This document shows, one piece after another, positions 12,048 to 22,080 of a DNA stretch of 64,000 nt. Source of the stretch: Adineta vaga (Eukaryota > Rotifera). Position numbers and translations under genes: made by a program. Location of the stretch: positions 1,550,001-1,614,000 of the forward strand of contig CP075494.1 in the NCBI GenBank assembly GCA_021613535.1. Direction: 5' to 3'. How positions within the stretch are numbered: position 1 is the stretch's first letter; each line of letters opens with the position of its first letter. The notes under the pieces are model-generated. The model was not told the DNA's origin. It worked only from the letters and a program-made list of their open reading frames with translations, and made no database searches.

Positions 12048-15000
12048 CTAAAATAGAATAGTAGGAGATTAAAAAAGTATATAGAACATTATTTAAATTC
12101 GTACTAGGTTTGTCAAAAATGATGTGCTAAACATTGAAATTTTGAGGATCGCTTATAATTAAAAGTAACTTTAAATTTCAAAATAAAACTTATAATCTAG
12201 CTACCTAGGCTTTCTATTTGCGAAGATTTTTAAATGATTATGAATACATTACAATCTACGTAAGATATCGCTAACGAGATATCGGTTTTATTCAACAGGA
12301 AAGTTAAATAATTGAGTCAAATCAATATCACAAAATAATAATTGACTATACAGACTTATAGCTCGTTGAATATCAAACAGATTCGACGTCTAATTTCAAC
12401 CAATGCTAGAATTGAAATCCTTGCATCTTTACAACTACATAGTCAAAATATGAACTGTGAAGCAACATACTATTTGGTAAAACGATCTAGTCAACACGAT
12501 TAGAGATGAGGTTGTGATCATGTAGTTATAGAGGAGCAAGTCATTCAGTTTTTTTTCATCAAGGCACTTTTCTCAACTATACGTCTTCATCTGTATCTCA
12601 TCTATTCTTCACATATTTTCCGATCGGTGAATCCTTCTTCATTACCTGGACATGGTTGATTGAGCATCGTCGTTCTATCACTACAGCTGGTACAATGATA
12701 ATCTGCACTTCCGCCAGCAACTGCGACGCAAACACCTTCACCACCTGTCGAGTTACAATTGATCGAAGCTGCTATGCAAGGACTCCCTTGAAAGCAACGG
12801 AATAAAATATTAGTTCCCTTTACTTCTTCTTAAAATATGATTACTTACCTGGACAAGGTCCATTTGTCACTTCTGACCCATAATTACAACCAGTACATTT
12901 ATAACTTGGACTTCCACCGCCAACTGGTTGACAGGTACCACCACCAACATTAGAATCACAATTGACAGAGGCACACGGTGTACCTGATAGAAGATATATG
13001 TATAAATCATCTCAATTATTCGTTAATACTCATTTGCTTACCTGGACAAGGTCCATTTGTCACTTCTGACCCATAATTACAACCAGTACATTTATAACTT
13101 GGACTTCCATCACTCAATGGTTTACAGGTACCACCACCAACATTAGAATCACAATTGACAGAGGCACACGGTGTACCTGATAGAAGATATATGTATAAAT
13201 CATCTCAATTATTCGTTAATACTCATTTGTTTACCTGGACAAGGTCCATTTGTCACTTCTGACCCATAATTACAACCAGTACATTTGAAATTTGGACTTC
13301 CATCACTTAATGGTTTACAGGTACCACCACCAACATTAGAATCACAATTGATAGAGGCACACGGTGTACCTGATAGAAGATATATGTATAAATCATCTCA
13401 ATTGTTCGTTAATACTCATTTGTTTACCTGGACAAGGTCCATTTGTCACTTCTGACCCATAATTACAACCAGTACATTTATAACTTGGACTTCCACCGCC
13501 AACTGGTTGACAGGTACCACCACCAACATTAGAATCACAATTGACAGAGGCACACGGTGTACCTGATAGAAGATATATGCATAAATCATCTCAATTATTC
13601 GTTAATACTCATTTGCTTACGTGGACAAGGTCCATTTGTCACTTCTGACCCATAATTACAACCAGTACATTTGAAATTTGGACTTCCATCACTTAATGGT
13701 TTACAGGTACCACCACCAACATTAGAATCACAATTGATAGAGGCACACGGTGTACCTGATAGAAGATATATGTATAAATCATCTCAATTGTTCGTTAATA
13801 CTCATTTGTTTACCTGGACAAGGTCCATTTGTCATTTCTGACCCATAAGTACAACCAGTACATTTATAACTTGGACTTCCACCGCCAACTGGTTGACAGG
13901 TACCACCACCAACATTAGAATCACAATTGACAGAGGCACACGGTGTACCTGATAGAAGATATATGTATAAATCATCTCAATTATTCGTTAATACTCATTT
14001 GCTTACGTGGACAAGGTCCATTTGTCACTTCTGACCCATAATTACAACCAGTACATTTGTAACTTGGACTTCCATCACTCAATGGTTTACAGGTACCACC
14101 ACCAACATTAGAATCACAATTGATAGAGGCACACGGTGTACCTGATAGAAGATATATGCATAAATCATCTCAATTATTCGTTAATACTCATTTGCTTACC
14201 TGGACAAGGTCCATTTGTCACTTCTGACCCATAATTACAACCAGTACATTTGTAACTTGGACTTCCATCACTTAATGGTTTACAGGTACCACCATCAACA
14301 TTAGAATCACAATTGATAGAGGCACACGGTGTACCTGATAGAAGATATATGTATAAATCATCTCAATTGTTCGTTAATACTCATTTGTTTACCTGGACAA
14401 GGTCCATTTGTCATTTCTGACCCATATTTACAACCTGTACATTTGAAATTTGGACTTCCATCACTTAATGGTTGACAGATGCCACCGCCACCAACCATGT
14501 TACAATTAATTGAACTGTTGCAGGGTGAACCTATGAGAGAAACCAAGAAATAAATCACACATACCGAGGAATCTTTATAAGTCACTTACTTGGACAAGGT
14601 CCGTTTGTTACGTCTCCACCATAATTACAATCGGTACATTTATAATTTGTAATATCACCGCCATTTGCTTGACAAGTGCCGCCACCTCCAGTAAAGTTGC
14701 AATTTCCCAAGACGGAACAGATAGAAACTAAATAAAATAAAATGAGAATATTTTTTTTGGGAGTGGCACTTGAACTTGTTGAGTGGTGTCACATATCCTA
14801 CTGGTCGAGGATACACCATCATTTCTATCAGGAGACGAACTGGTTTCCGGCGGGAGATGAGGGTGCGGCTTCAGAACGCGAGGTATGTGACACTCTTGGC
14901 TGAGTTGGTTTCGGTTTAAGAAACTAATCTATTTGTTATTACGAGAAAATACTTCTGTGGCTATTATTTTGAATGCATATCTATAGTGGTAAACTTTGCC

Positions 15001-15958
15001 ACTTTGACGAATACTGAAAAGTGAGTAAAACTTTATTTTTTATACACGTTGAAGTCGAATAAAGCTTAATAATCTATACCATGTGTAGCATTTTATTTTA
15101 TGTCAATGCGGCGTGAATGCATGTAAAATGATTACACAGTAGAGTCATATATCATGCGCCTCCAAAGCACTGGAATATGTAACACCACTCTGTAAGAAAT
15201 ATTATACAACAATATATGTACATACCCTCAGTGGTAATTTGCGTCAGTGAACAAAAACGTAATACAATATTGATGGTAATACCGTTTGAGAGTGGTAATG
15301 GAATACCAATCTCTCTAGAGTTTCGAATTTTCGTCTGAACCTTATTGATAATATCTTCATGACACTTTGAAGTCTTGCATGTTTTCGAAAAGTCAAGCGA
15401 AAACTGAATTAGGAGAGTATCTCCAGTCGTGCCTGCATTTTGTTCGCATTGACGGGCTCTTGAACGAAATAATTCAAATGAAGTCAGAACTAATCTTTAG
15501 AACTTACTGTCGTTTTTTCTTTTTTCCATTTGATGTTGGGTTAAAGTTAACAACTATTACTTTCACCTCAGTGGTACCCATTGCTTTATTCAGCTACAAA
15601 GAAAGATTTTTATTAGAATGACCTCAAGATCATCAGGGAGTACTTACTTCAGTACTTAGCGCATTCAAGTCGCTCACTTTAAAAGATGAAGCTAGCGTCG
15701 TTGACGTACCATAGGTTAATGCAAACGAAGACGGATCTAACGAGAAAAGATAGATAATTTATTATCAACGAAAAAATTATAAGTACTTGTGTTAGCTGTA
15801 ATATCGCTTCCTTTCTGTGACAAATAGATCGGAATAAGAGCAAGAACAATAACTGCTGCTACAGTCGCAAAACAGCAAAAGACAGCGAAAATGGACAAGA
15901 ACAATGACCAAATTGTCCATTTTCGGTGATGATCATTGTAATCAATCGTGTTGTTCAT
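9862..15958 (-). CDS. Type II membrane protein with Cys-rich tandem modules and Cys-containing solenoid-like repeats (16 exons)
   Basis: Complement of join 9862..12047, 12646..12786, 12849..12983, 13042..13176, 13235..13369, 13428..13562, 13621..13755, 13814..13948, 14007..14141, 14200..14334, 14393..14530, 14590..14727, 15226..15458, 15508..15593, 15648..15736, 15787..15958. The total is 4263 nt, about 1420 aa, in frame throughout. From the N terminus there is a short cytosolic start (MNNTIDYNDHH), one membrane anchor (about residues 13-42, around SLFLSIFAVFCCFATVAAVI), a Ser/Thr-rich stalk and a domain of about 110 residues with a few cysteines. Eleven modules of 45-47 aa follow, each with six cysteines (C-x-C, G-G-G-T-C, Y-x-C-x-x-C-x-Y-G, P-C-P) and each on one phase 1-1 exon. 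Last comes a single exon of about 730 aa with roughly 36-residue repeats of the type VCPxxAxVxxxNMxxVSxLCASEQMxI. A large extracellular Cys-rich repeat protein is the safe reading; adhesion is only inferred. The start chosen is the first ATG after an acceptor-like ctctag, and an upstream exon is possible. Confidence 0.8.
12849..14392 (-). repeat. 193-bp tandem array of exon plus intron (8 units)
   Basis: The left exon borders fall at 12849, 13042, 13235, 13428, 13621, 13814, 14007 and 14200, exactly 193 bp apart. Each unit is a 135-nt exon plus a 58-nt intron. Intron sequences are almost as conserved as exons (GATAGAAGATATATG, AAATCATCTCAATT, TAATACTCATTTG). A ninth, more diverged exon follows at 14393 (same 193-bp step) and a tenth at 14590. 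Exons are phase 1-1, so copy number can change without breaking the frame. Confidence 0.9.
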
Positions 15959-16664
15959 ATGGTAATCTAGAGAAAACAAAAAAAGTCATGAGTACTAAAG
16001 GGTATCCTCGGGTATCTGCTACTTGTCGTGAACAACCGGAATTTCTTGACGGTTCTTTTTACTCGTCAATATTTTTATAGACATTTTAGAAACAAAAGTT
16101 CATTTATGAAATATTACTCTAAATGGCTCTAGAACAATTCGTCGCAATGTATTATCGTATTATCAGTGTGAAGCTAGCACCACGAAGCTAAGAATTTTGT
16201 GAAAATGAATTCCCGTCGATAACAATGAGTCTATTGGACACAGAATTTAATTCTGCATCGAATGGTGATATTTTTATTCGCGGGAAAACCAATGGAAAAA
16301 TTTTATTCAAATTTTTCTTTTATATATGTAAGTATGAGAGGAAAATAAAAATCGAGGTAAGCTCTGTCCCGATCGTTTTCCCGCGAATAAAAGTGGCATC
16401 GTCCGATGCAGAATCAAATTCTGCGTCGAACACACTCTTTTTCATGGACGGGAATTCATTCTGTGCAGAGAAATTGCGTGCCGAATGTGGTATAATGATG
16501 CATATACATGTATACAAGACAAATAAAGATCAAAGAAAACTTTTTTCCATTCGTTTTCCCGTGAATAAAAATATCACCATTCGATGCGGAATTAAATTCT
16601 GTGTCCAATAGACTCATTGTTATCGACGGGAATTCATTTTCACAAAATTCTTAGCTTCGTGGTG

Positions 16665-17789
16665 AGTTCATGGGGAATTTGATTTTGCGGCAAATTCAAA
16701 ATTAACCACACTCCTCGACAAAATAACATGACCAACTTCCATATGCAACGCGTTAAGTAAACGACTTAACGCTTCTTTTCAAAAGAGTTTATACGCAAAG
16801 GATATTGGGATAAACTATAGAAGTCACAACGGTACAGTGGTATTATGCTTTTGCATACTGTTTAAGTTACTAGGGTCTTTGCGGTCTATGGGGTCTATGA
16901 GGTCTATGGTGTCTATGGAGTGTACGGTGTCTATGGGGTCTACGGTGTCTATGGGGTCTATGGTGTGTATGGGGTCTATGGGGTCTATGGTGTCTACGGT
17001 GTCTATGGGGTCTATGGGGTCTATGGTGTCTACGGTGTCTATGGGGTCTATGGGGTCTATGGTGTGTATGGGGTCTACGGTGTCTATGGGGTCTATGGTG
17101 TCTACGGTGTCTATGGTGTCTATGGGGTCTATGGTGTCTATGGGGTCTAAGGTGTCTATGGTGTCTACGGGGTCTACGGTGTCTATGGTGTCTATGGTGT
17201 CTATGGTGTCTACGGGGTCTACGGTGTCTATGGTGTCTATGGGGTGTACGGTGTTTATGGGGTCTACGGTGTCTACGGTGTCTATGGGGTCTATGGGGTC
17301 TATGGTGTCTACGGGGTCTACGGTGTCTATGGTGTCTATGGTGTCTATGGTGTCTATGGTGTCTACGGGGTCTACGGTGTCTATGGTGTCTATGGGGTGT
17401 ACGGTGTTTATGGGGTCTACGGTGTCTATGGGGTCTATGGTGTCTAAGAGCACTAGACACCATAGACACCGTAGACACCATAGACACCATAGACCCCATA
17501 GACACCATAGACCCCATAGACACCGTAGACACCATAGACCCCATAGACCCCATACACACCATAGACCCCATAGACACCGTAGACACCATAGACCCCATAG
17601 ACACCGTAGACCCCATAGACACCGTAGACCCCATAGACACCGTAGACATCATAGACCCCATAGACCCCATACATACCATAGACCCCATAGACCACTACAG
17701 TGATAATGTCACTTAATATTAATTATTTGCAAATTCATTTACTTTTAAAGTAAATGATTTTGCTGCAAAATCATATTCCCCATCATATG
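16665..17789. mobile_element. Nested non-autonomous element with 9-bp target-site duplication
   Basis: It starts AGTTCATGGGGAATTTGATT and ends AATCATATTCCCCATCATATG, an imperfect terminal inverted repeat of about 30 bp. TTCGTGGTG occurs directly before (16656-16664) and directly after (17790-17798). The intact left arm of the host foldback shows only one copy at the equivalent place, so this is a true 9-bp duplication. A 9-bp duplication with longish inverted ends suggests a MULE-like origin (inference). Its centre is the minisatellite listed next. A relative lies at 59796-60153. Confidence 0.8.
16873..17698. repeat. 9-bp minisatellite arranged as an inverted repeat
   Basis: About 580 bp of GTCTATGGG / GTCTACGGT / GTCTATGGT units (period 9, with some GTGTATGGG) run to about 17447. 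After GAGCACTAGAC the same units continue on the opposite strand (CCATAGACACCGTAGAC) to 17698. Because 9 is divisible by 3, several frames stay open and give artefactual VYG-type translations. One strand can fold into a hairpin of about 245 bp. Confidence 0.9.
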
Positions 17790-17812
17790 TTCGTGGTGCT
17801 AGCTTCACACTG

Positions 17813-18687
17813 ATCAATGGTATTGCAATTAATGTGAATTGTATCATGACTCTTTTCGTAATTGTCTTAACTTAATTTGTATTCCCATTAACGAATAAAT
17901 TTTGATTTCGGGTAACTGCGTTATGCTTTGAAAACTAAAACCAATTGTTTACCAGCATTTTGCAGAGAGTAAGAAAAACAAATCATTCTAACGATTTTAT
18001 GAGAGGCTACCGGGATTTCTTTCTTTCACAGGATTTATTAGCAGACTCACACCCTCACTTACACTCGTATCTAACATCCTTAGCCTGTACCCTCACCTAA
18101 GGTCTTCACTTACAGTCTAACGCTACACCCTCAATATTTATTCCAAATGTGTGGAGTTTTTTGAATAAATCTCGATAGCTGCTGAAGCAAATATTTAGTC
18201 GGTCATTACGACAATGTTGATCTTGCTAAGTACTTGAAAAACTTAGAGGCTAATTGTCAATTTAGATAGAATTATTTTTTGTTTTTGTTATGTTTTCGCT
18301 TTTCATTAATAATAGTACACCACATTGATAAACAATTGTCTCTCTATTTATATAAATTTATCTTGCATCTATACTAATCATGTTACAATTAATTAAATGT
18401 GCGACGAATTGTCTGACGATGAATTGTCCAGTCACCCTCTCGATGTTGTTTCGGCTCACAAGCGATAAATAATTATTTGTCATTTATACAAATTCTCCCA
18501 TTCTCAAACTAAAAACAAAACTAATTTCTACTCCTGTCCATATTCAAAATCTTGAAGGTGGGGTATTAGTCTGGGTGACGATTGTTTTTAGGGTTTTTAT
18601 TTGATGATTATGGTTAAATACACATACACATAGACATACACATTACATCAGACTGACTACATAGGAGAAAACGAACGAATATATATA
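17813..18687. other. Intergenic with C-rich telomere-like words
   Basis: At 18042-18135 several ACACCCTCA / TACCCTCACC words occur on one strand with no G-rich partner. No coding sequence is supported. Confidence 0.35.
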
Positions 18688-19665
18688 CTAGCGGAGGCAC
18701 CCGATGATAGTCAAGAAACTTTCCGACTGAAAACTTTATATGTCAGAAAACGAGAGAGGACACACACAGGGTTGTTCTTGAAATTTTTCATTTATACCAC
18801 AACATATCCTGCCGCGCATATCTAAGATAAAACAACTTATAATATGTAGGATTCCAAATTCACTCGTTTCCTAACAGTTTTCGATGCGAGATCTTCCCGT
18901 ATAGATCCCGCTTCAACTCGACGATGTGTGTGGGTGTGAAAACTAAATCTGGAGTGAAATGACTACTCTACCTCTATGGAGTAGAAGTGAAGTTTATAAA
19001 GTAGAGAATGACTTGCAGCAGCGGGACAGTGGGTGTAGAATGGGCCTGGAGTTGCAGCAGCGGGACAGTGGGTGTAGAACGGGCCTGGAGTTGCAGCAGC
19101 GGGACAGTGGGTGTAGAATGGGCCTGGAGTTGCAGCAGCGGGACAGTGGGTGTAGAACGGGCCTGGAGTTGCAGCAGCGGGACAGTGGGTGTAGAATGGG
19201 CCTGGAGTTGCAGCAGCGGCACAGTGGGTGTAGAATGGGCCTGGAGTTGCAGCAGCGGGACAGTGGGTGTAGAATGGGCCTGGAGTTGCAGCAGCGGGAC
19301 AGTAGGGGTGGATATAAAAGAAACACAGCTGTATGTTGTATGCATAGCGATACAAGACCAGTAGAAAAGAGCTAATGAAGAGATGCGAAAAGTTCTGAAA
19401 AAAGAGACCTGATGCAGGACACGAGAAGGGATACAGAAGTAGCCTCTAAACGGAGGTGAAAGACGTGTGGAAGACAGTTAACGCGCGCCGAGTGACGATC
19501 TGAAGGATTATACTAGTTAAGGGAGGGCAGGAAAAGAGGGTGTGTGGGTTTTTTTTATATACGACGGGTAAATACTGACCAAGAGGTTTGGCGGATGATG
19601 AGAAGAGCATTGTTGTAGATGGAAAACGTAAATGGTGTCCTCTTTGCAGTGGGTATCTCCGCTAG
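18688..19665. mobile_element. TA-flanked non-autonomous element with internal minisatellite
   Basis: Ends are CTAGCGGAGGCACCC (left) and GGGTATCTCCGCTAG (right), inverted with two mismatches and flanked by TA within longer TATATATA tracts. This fits a Tc1/mariner-type element with TA target duplication, although the TA-rich flanks make the duplication ambiguous. It is about 980 bp with no transposase frame and carries a 39-bp minisatellite. Confidence 0.65.
19013..19310 (+). repeat. 39-bp minisatellite, about 7.6 copies
   Basis: Units start at 19013, 19052, 19091, 19130, 19169, 19208, 19247 and 19286 with TTGCAGCAGCGGGACAGTGG. A T/C difference in the TAGAAYGGGCC part alternates between units 1-5. 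Because 39 is divisible by 3, all six frames are open across it; these are not genes. Confidence 0.95.
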
Positions 19666-20888
19666 TATATATATATATATATGGATAGAATAGATATAGG
19701 ACGGTTCAAGGGTTCATGAATGAGAGAATGATATGCGATCGAAATAAATATCATCATGAAAGAAGAAAGATATTGAATCCAGGGAAAAGACGTAAGAGAA
19801 ACACTGTGAAGGTACTTGTAACAGATGTGCTCCAGTATCAGTGCGTTGATACAACCATGTCTATACATTTTGTATAGATATCAATTGAAAATCATGAATG
19901 TCCCTTAGAAACGAAAGATGGAGATACAGAATACACTCCGTCCAGCATTTCTAACTTGCAAGATATGTAACATCACCCAGTATGGTAGTTGTTTTGTATA
20001 TGTGTATATATCAGTAAAAAAAATAAAATACTACTTTCCTATTAATCACATTACCTATAAAACGATGTTTTTGAAATGAATAAAAATCGAAGCAAAAGAT
20101 AGATATTATATACTATGCTTTGTGTTTTGTTTCTATCATGTTTTCTCTCTCGCTTCACTTGATTGCACACATTATTAACTTTTTCCCTTTTTTAAAATAT
20201 CTTATTTCGCGATATCAATATATTCTGGTAAATTCTGTATATAATCCAAAAATCATTTGAAATCAGTTTGTTCCCCCTTGGTTAAATTTGAAAAACATAT
20301 ATTCGTAGTTGAATATTGAAACTCTTTTCTCACGTTTCAGCTTATTGTTTGTCACTGTTAGTTTCTAAAATAATCATGTTAGAAATGATAATATTCGATC
20401 CGTTCGTCGACGACGAAAAACATAAACGGTAATTTGGCTTCACCAACGTGGCCTTATCGCGAGTTGATTGATAAGATAAATATTGCGTATTTTGTTTTCT
20501 AACAAAATATTCACGATTAAATTTCTTCGAGTTAAGTCATGTTGCTGCATCGAAAACTATCTTCTTAGATAATCGTTTTACGATTCGATAGCTGTTTTGT
20601 TCACCTCTTTTATTATTTTTGTGTTCTCGGCAATATAAAATATATTTTCTTACGTTTATACTGATGAATATAGATTTTATTTTAGACAAAAGAAATCTGA
20701 TACTAAAAATCTAGCAAAATACTGATCATGTTAAAGTTTTGACCTCCTGATCAACTTTCGATCTGCATTTCAGTAACGTCCTTCTTTCCAGATTATCAAA
20801 CAACAAAAAACTAGACTTCGGAATGCCTGCCTAGAAAAATCAAGTGATAGTAAAAAGATGCGACCGAAAATCAATAGTACCATGCTCG

Positions 20889-20942
20889 CCCAGGACGAGT
20901 AATCCAACGGTCGGATCCGATGGGATTAGTTTGGCCTGGGTG
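20889..20942. repeat. Short inverted repeat with GGATCCGA core
   Basis: GCCCAGG at the left end pairs with CCTGGGTG at the right end of about 54 bp. The core reads ACGGTCGGATCCGATGGG. A related core, ACGGTCGGATCCGATGATC, lies at about 24477-24495 next to ACCCAGGTCGAG (24425). Confidence 0.45.
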
Positions 20943-21480
20943 TACATCACATTAACAATACTTCAAATGGAACGTAGCATAAAAATACTTGAATCTATTT
21001 TCGATTAATGAAAGAATCTTAATCATTCATTTTTTTTTTTTAAACAGAAAAACAAAGTACTCAGCTTTCTACCTGTACAAAATATCGATGTGACACAGAA
21101 ACGAACTAGTCGTTCGAATGTTGTGTAATTACAAATATTGTGGCTGATCAAAAATGTTTCTTTCCTTCTTTGCTGTATCTTCGAATATTAGTAATTAAAG
21201 CAAAATATAATGAGTAAATAATTCTATTTTTATCAGTAAAAATTAGTTATAACAAAAATCGATAGAATAAGTAATGTTCTTTAAATTTTTGATACTTGAC
21301 CTGTGTATTTCGTTTTTGTAACTTTAATGTTAATTTTATTGTCAATTCATCGACAGATTTACGCATAAAAGTTTTGACAAATGATGGGCAATTGAATCAG
21401 CTACCTAACCATTTTGGATGAAAATATAAGTAGCGAAGCGACATCAATTGTCTTTTAACTTTTGAACTTTATGTATTTCT

Positions 21481-21577
21481 CGTTCTGTTTAAATGAACAC
21501 ACCATTAAAATTCGTTTCTGAAACAACAGACGTTTTGTTTGCCTTGTTTTCTTCGGATAAGAATGTAAGATAGAGCC
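21481..21577 (+). repeat. Dispersed repeat, copy 2 of 2 in window
   Basis: CGTTCTGTTTAAATGAACAC through TCTGAAACAACAGACG and TTTTGTTTGCC to GATAAGAATGT, collinear with 6854-6951. It lies 50 bp upstream of the cyclotransferase relic. Confidence 0.6.
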
Positions 21578-21628
21578 TATCTATAGTATAAGAAGAACTG
21601 ATTGTTTGTTTTTGTCTTTTTAATCATA

Positions 21629-22080
21629 ATGAATCGATTGAATTATTTTGGTTATACTCGTAATTTGAAAGAAAGTTTATTAAAAGAGAAAATAGGTGGA
21701 AATCGTCCACTCAGTGTTCATGCTGGTTGACAGATTGATTATCAATTTCTATTTAATCATCAACAATCAAATAGAAATGCAAGAGCAAATATTGTACCAA
21801 AGAAAGGCTCGTATATGTATGGATTAGTGTATGTTATTAGTGATGAACATCAAGATTATCTTTTAAATACAGAACCTGCATATCGAATGATTGCAGGTCG
21901 ATGTTAAATTACAATCTGTCCATTCAATGATTCGAGCTGTTACATTTACAGATAAAACAAATGCAAACGAGAATTATTGTTCATCAAATGAATATCTTCA
22001 AACGATTATTGATGGTGCACGAGAACATAAATTAAATTACTCGCTTTGTTCATCGCTGTCATCTGTTTGTTCACAGAATT
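21629..22080 (+). pseudogene. Gamma-glutamylcyclotransferase-like (GGCT) relic
   Basis: From ATG 21629 the frame reads NYFGYTRNLKESLLKEKIGG, matching the YFGYGSNL start of GGCT-fold enzymes. It meets TGA at 21728 exactly where the family has a Trp/Arg-Leu-Asp-Tyr segment (next residues QIDYQFLFNH). It continues through ANIVPKKGSYMYGLVYVISD (the family's ATI-P...WGVLY region) and DYLLNTEPAYR, then shifts frame near 21895 into VTFTDKTNAN and EYLQTIIDGAREHKL, the family's last helix. GGCT enzymes release 5-oxoproline from gamma-glutamyl amides in the cytosol. One nonsense codon plus one frameshift, and no intact alternative frame, mark a pseudogene. Confidence 0.75.

Larger units (their letters stand above)
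16164..17812. mobile_element. Foldback-type element, interrupted by a second element
   Basis: The left arm begins CAGTGTGAAGCTAGCACC at 16164. The right arm ends GGTGCTAGCTTCACACTG at 17812, after removal of the insertion at 16665-17789. The arms continue inward for about 130 bp (for example GATATTTTTATTCGCGGGAA against TTCCCGTGAATAAAAATATC), and a further internal palindrome (TCCGATGCAGAATCAAATTC) lies at about 16390-16470. No transposase is present, so it is non-autonomous. Flanking target duplications were not clear by eye. Confidence 0.75.
19666..21628. other. AT-rich intergenic
   Basis: No coding sequence is supported. It contains a short inverted repeat at 20889-20942 and the second copy of a dispersed repeat at 21481-21577. 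Confidence 0.4.

Noticed and set aside
16824-17703. Several long open frames on both strands giving VYG, MGST or DTIDTVDP repeats
   Set aside because: They are products of the 9-bp minisatellite: a period divisible by 3 keeps all frames open, and they cross the inversion point without any gene-like start or end.
18959-19375. Five overlapping open frames with 13-residue repeats
   Set aside because: Artefact of the 39-bp minisatellite (39 = 3 x 13); no conserved domain, and all frames are open alike.
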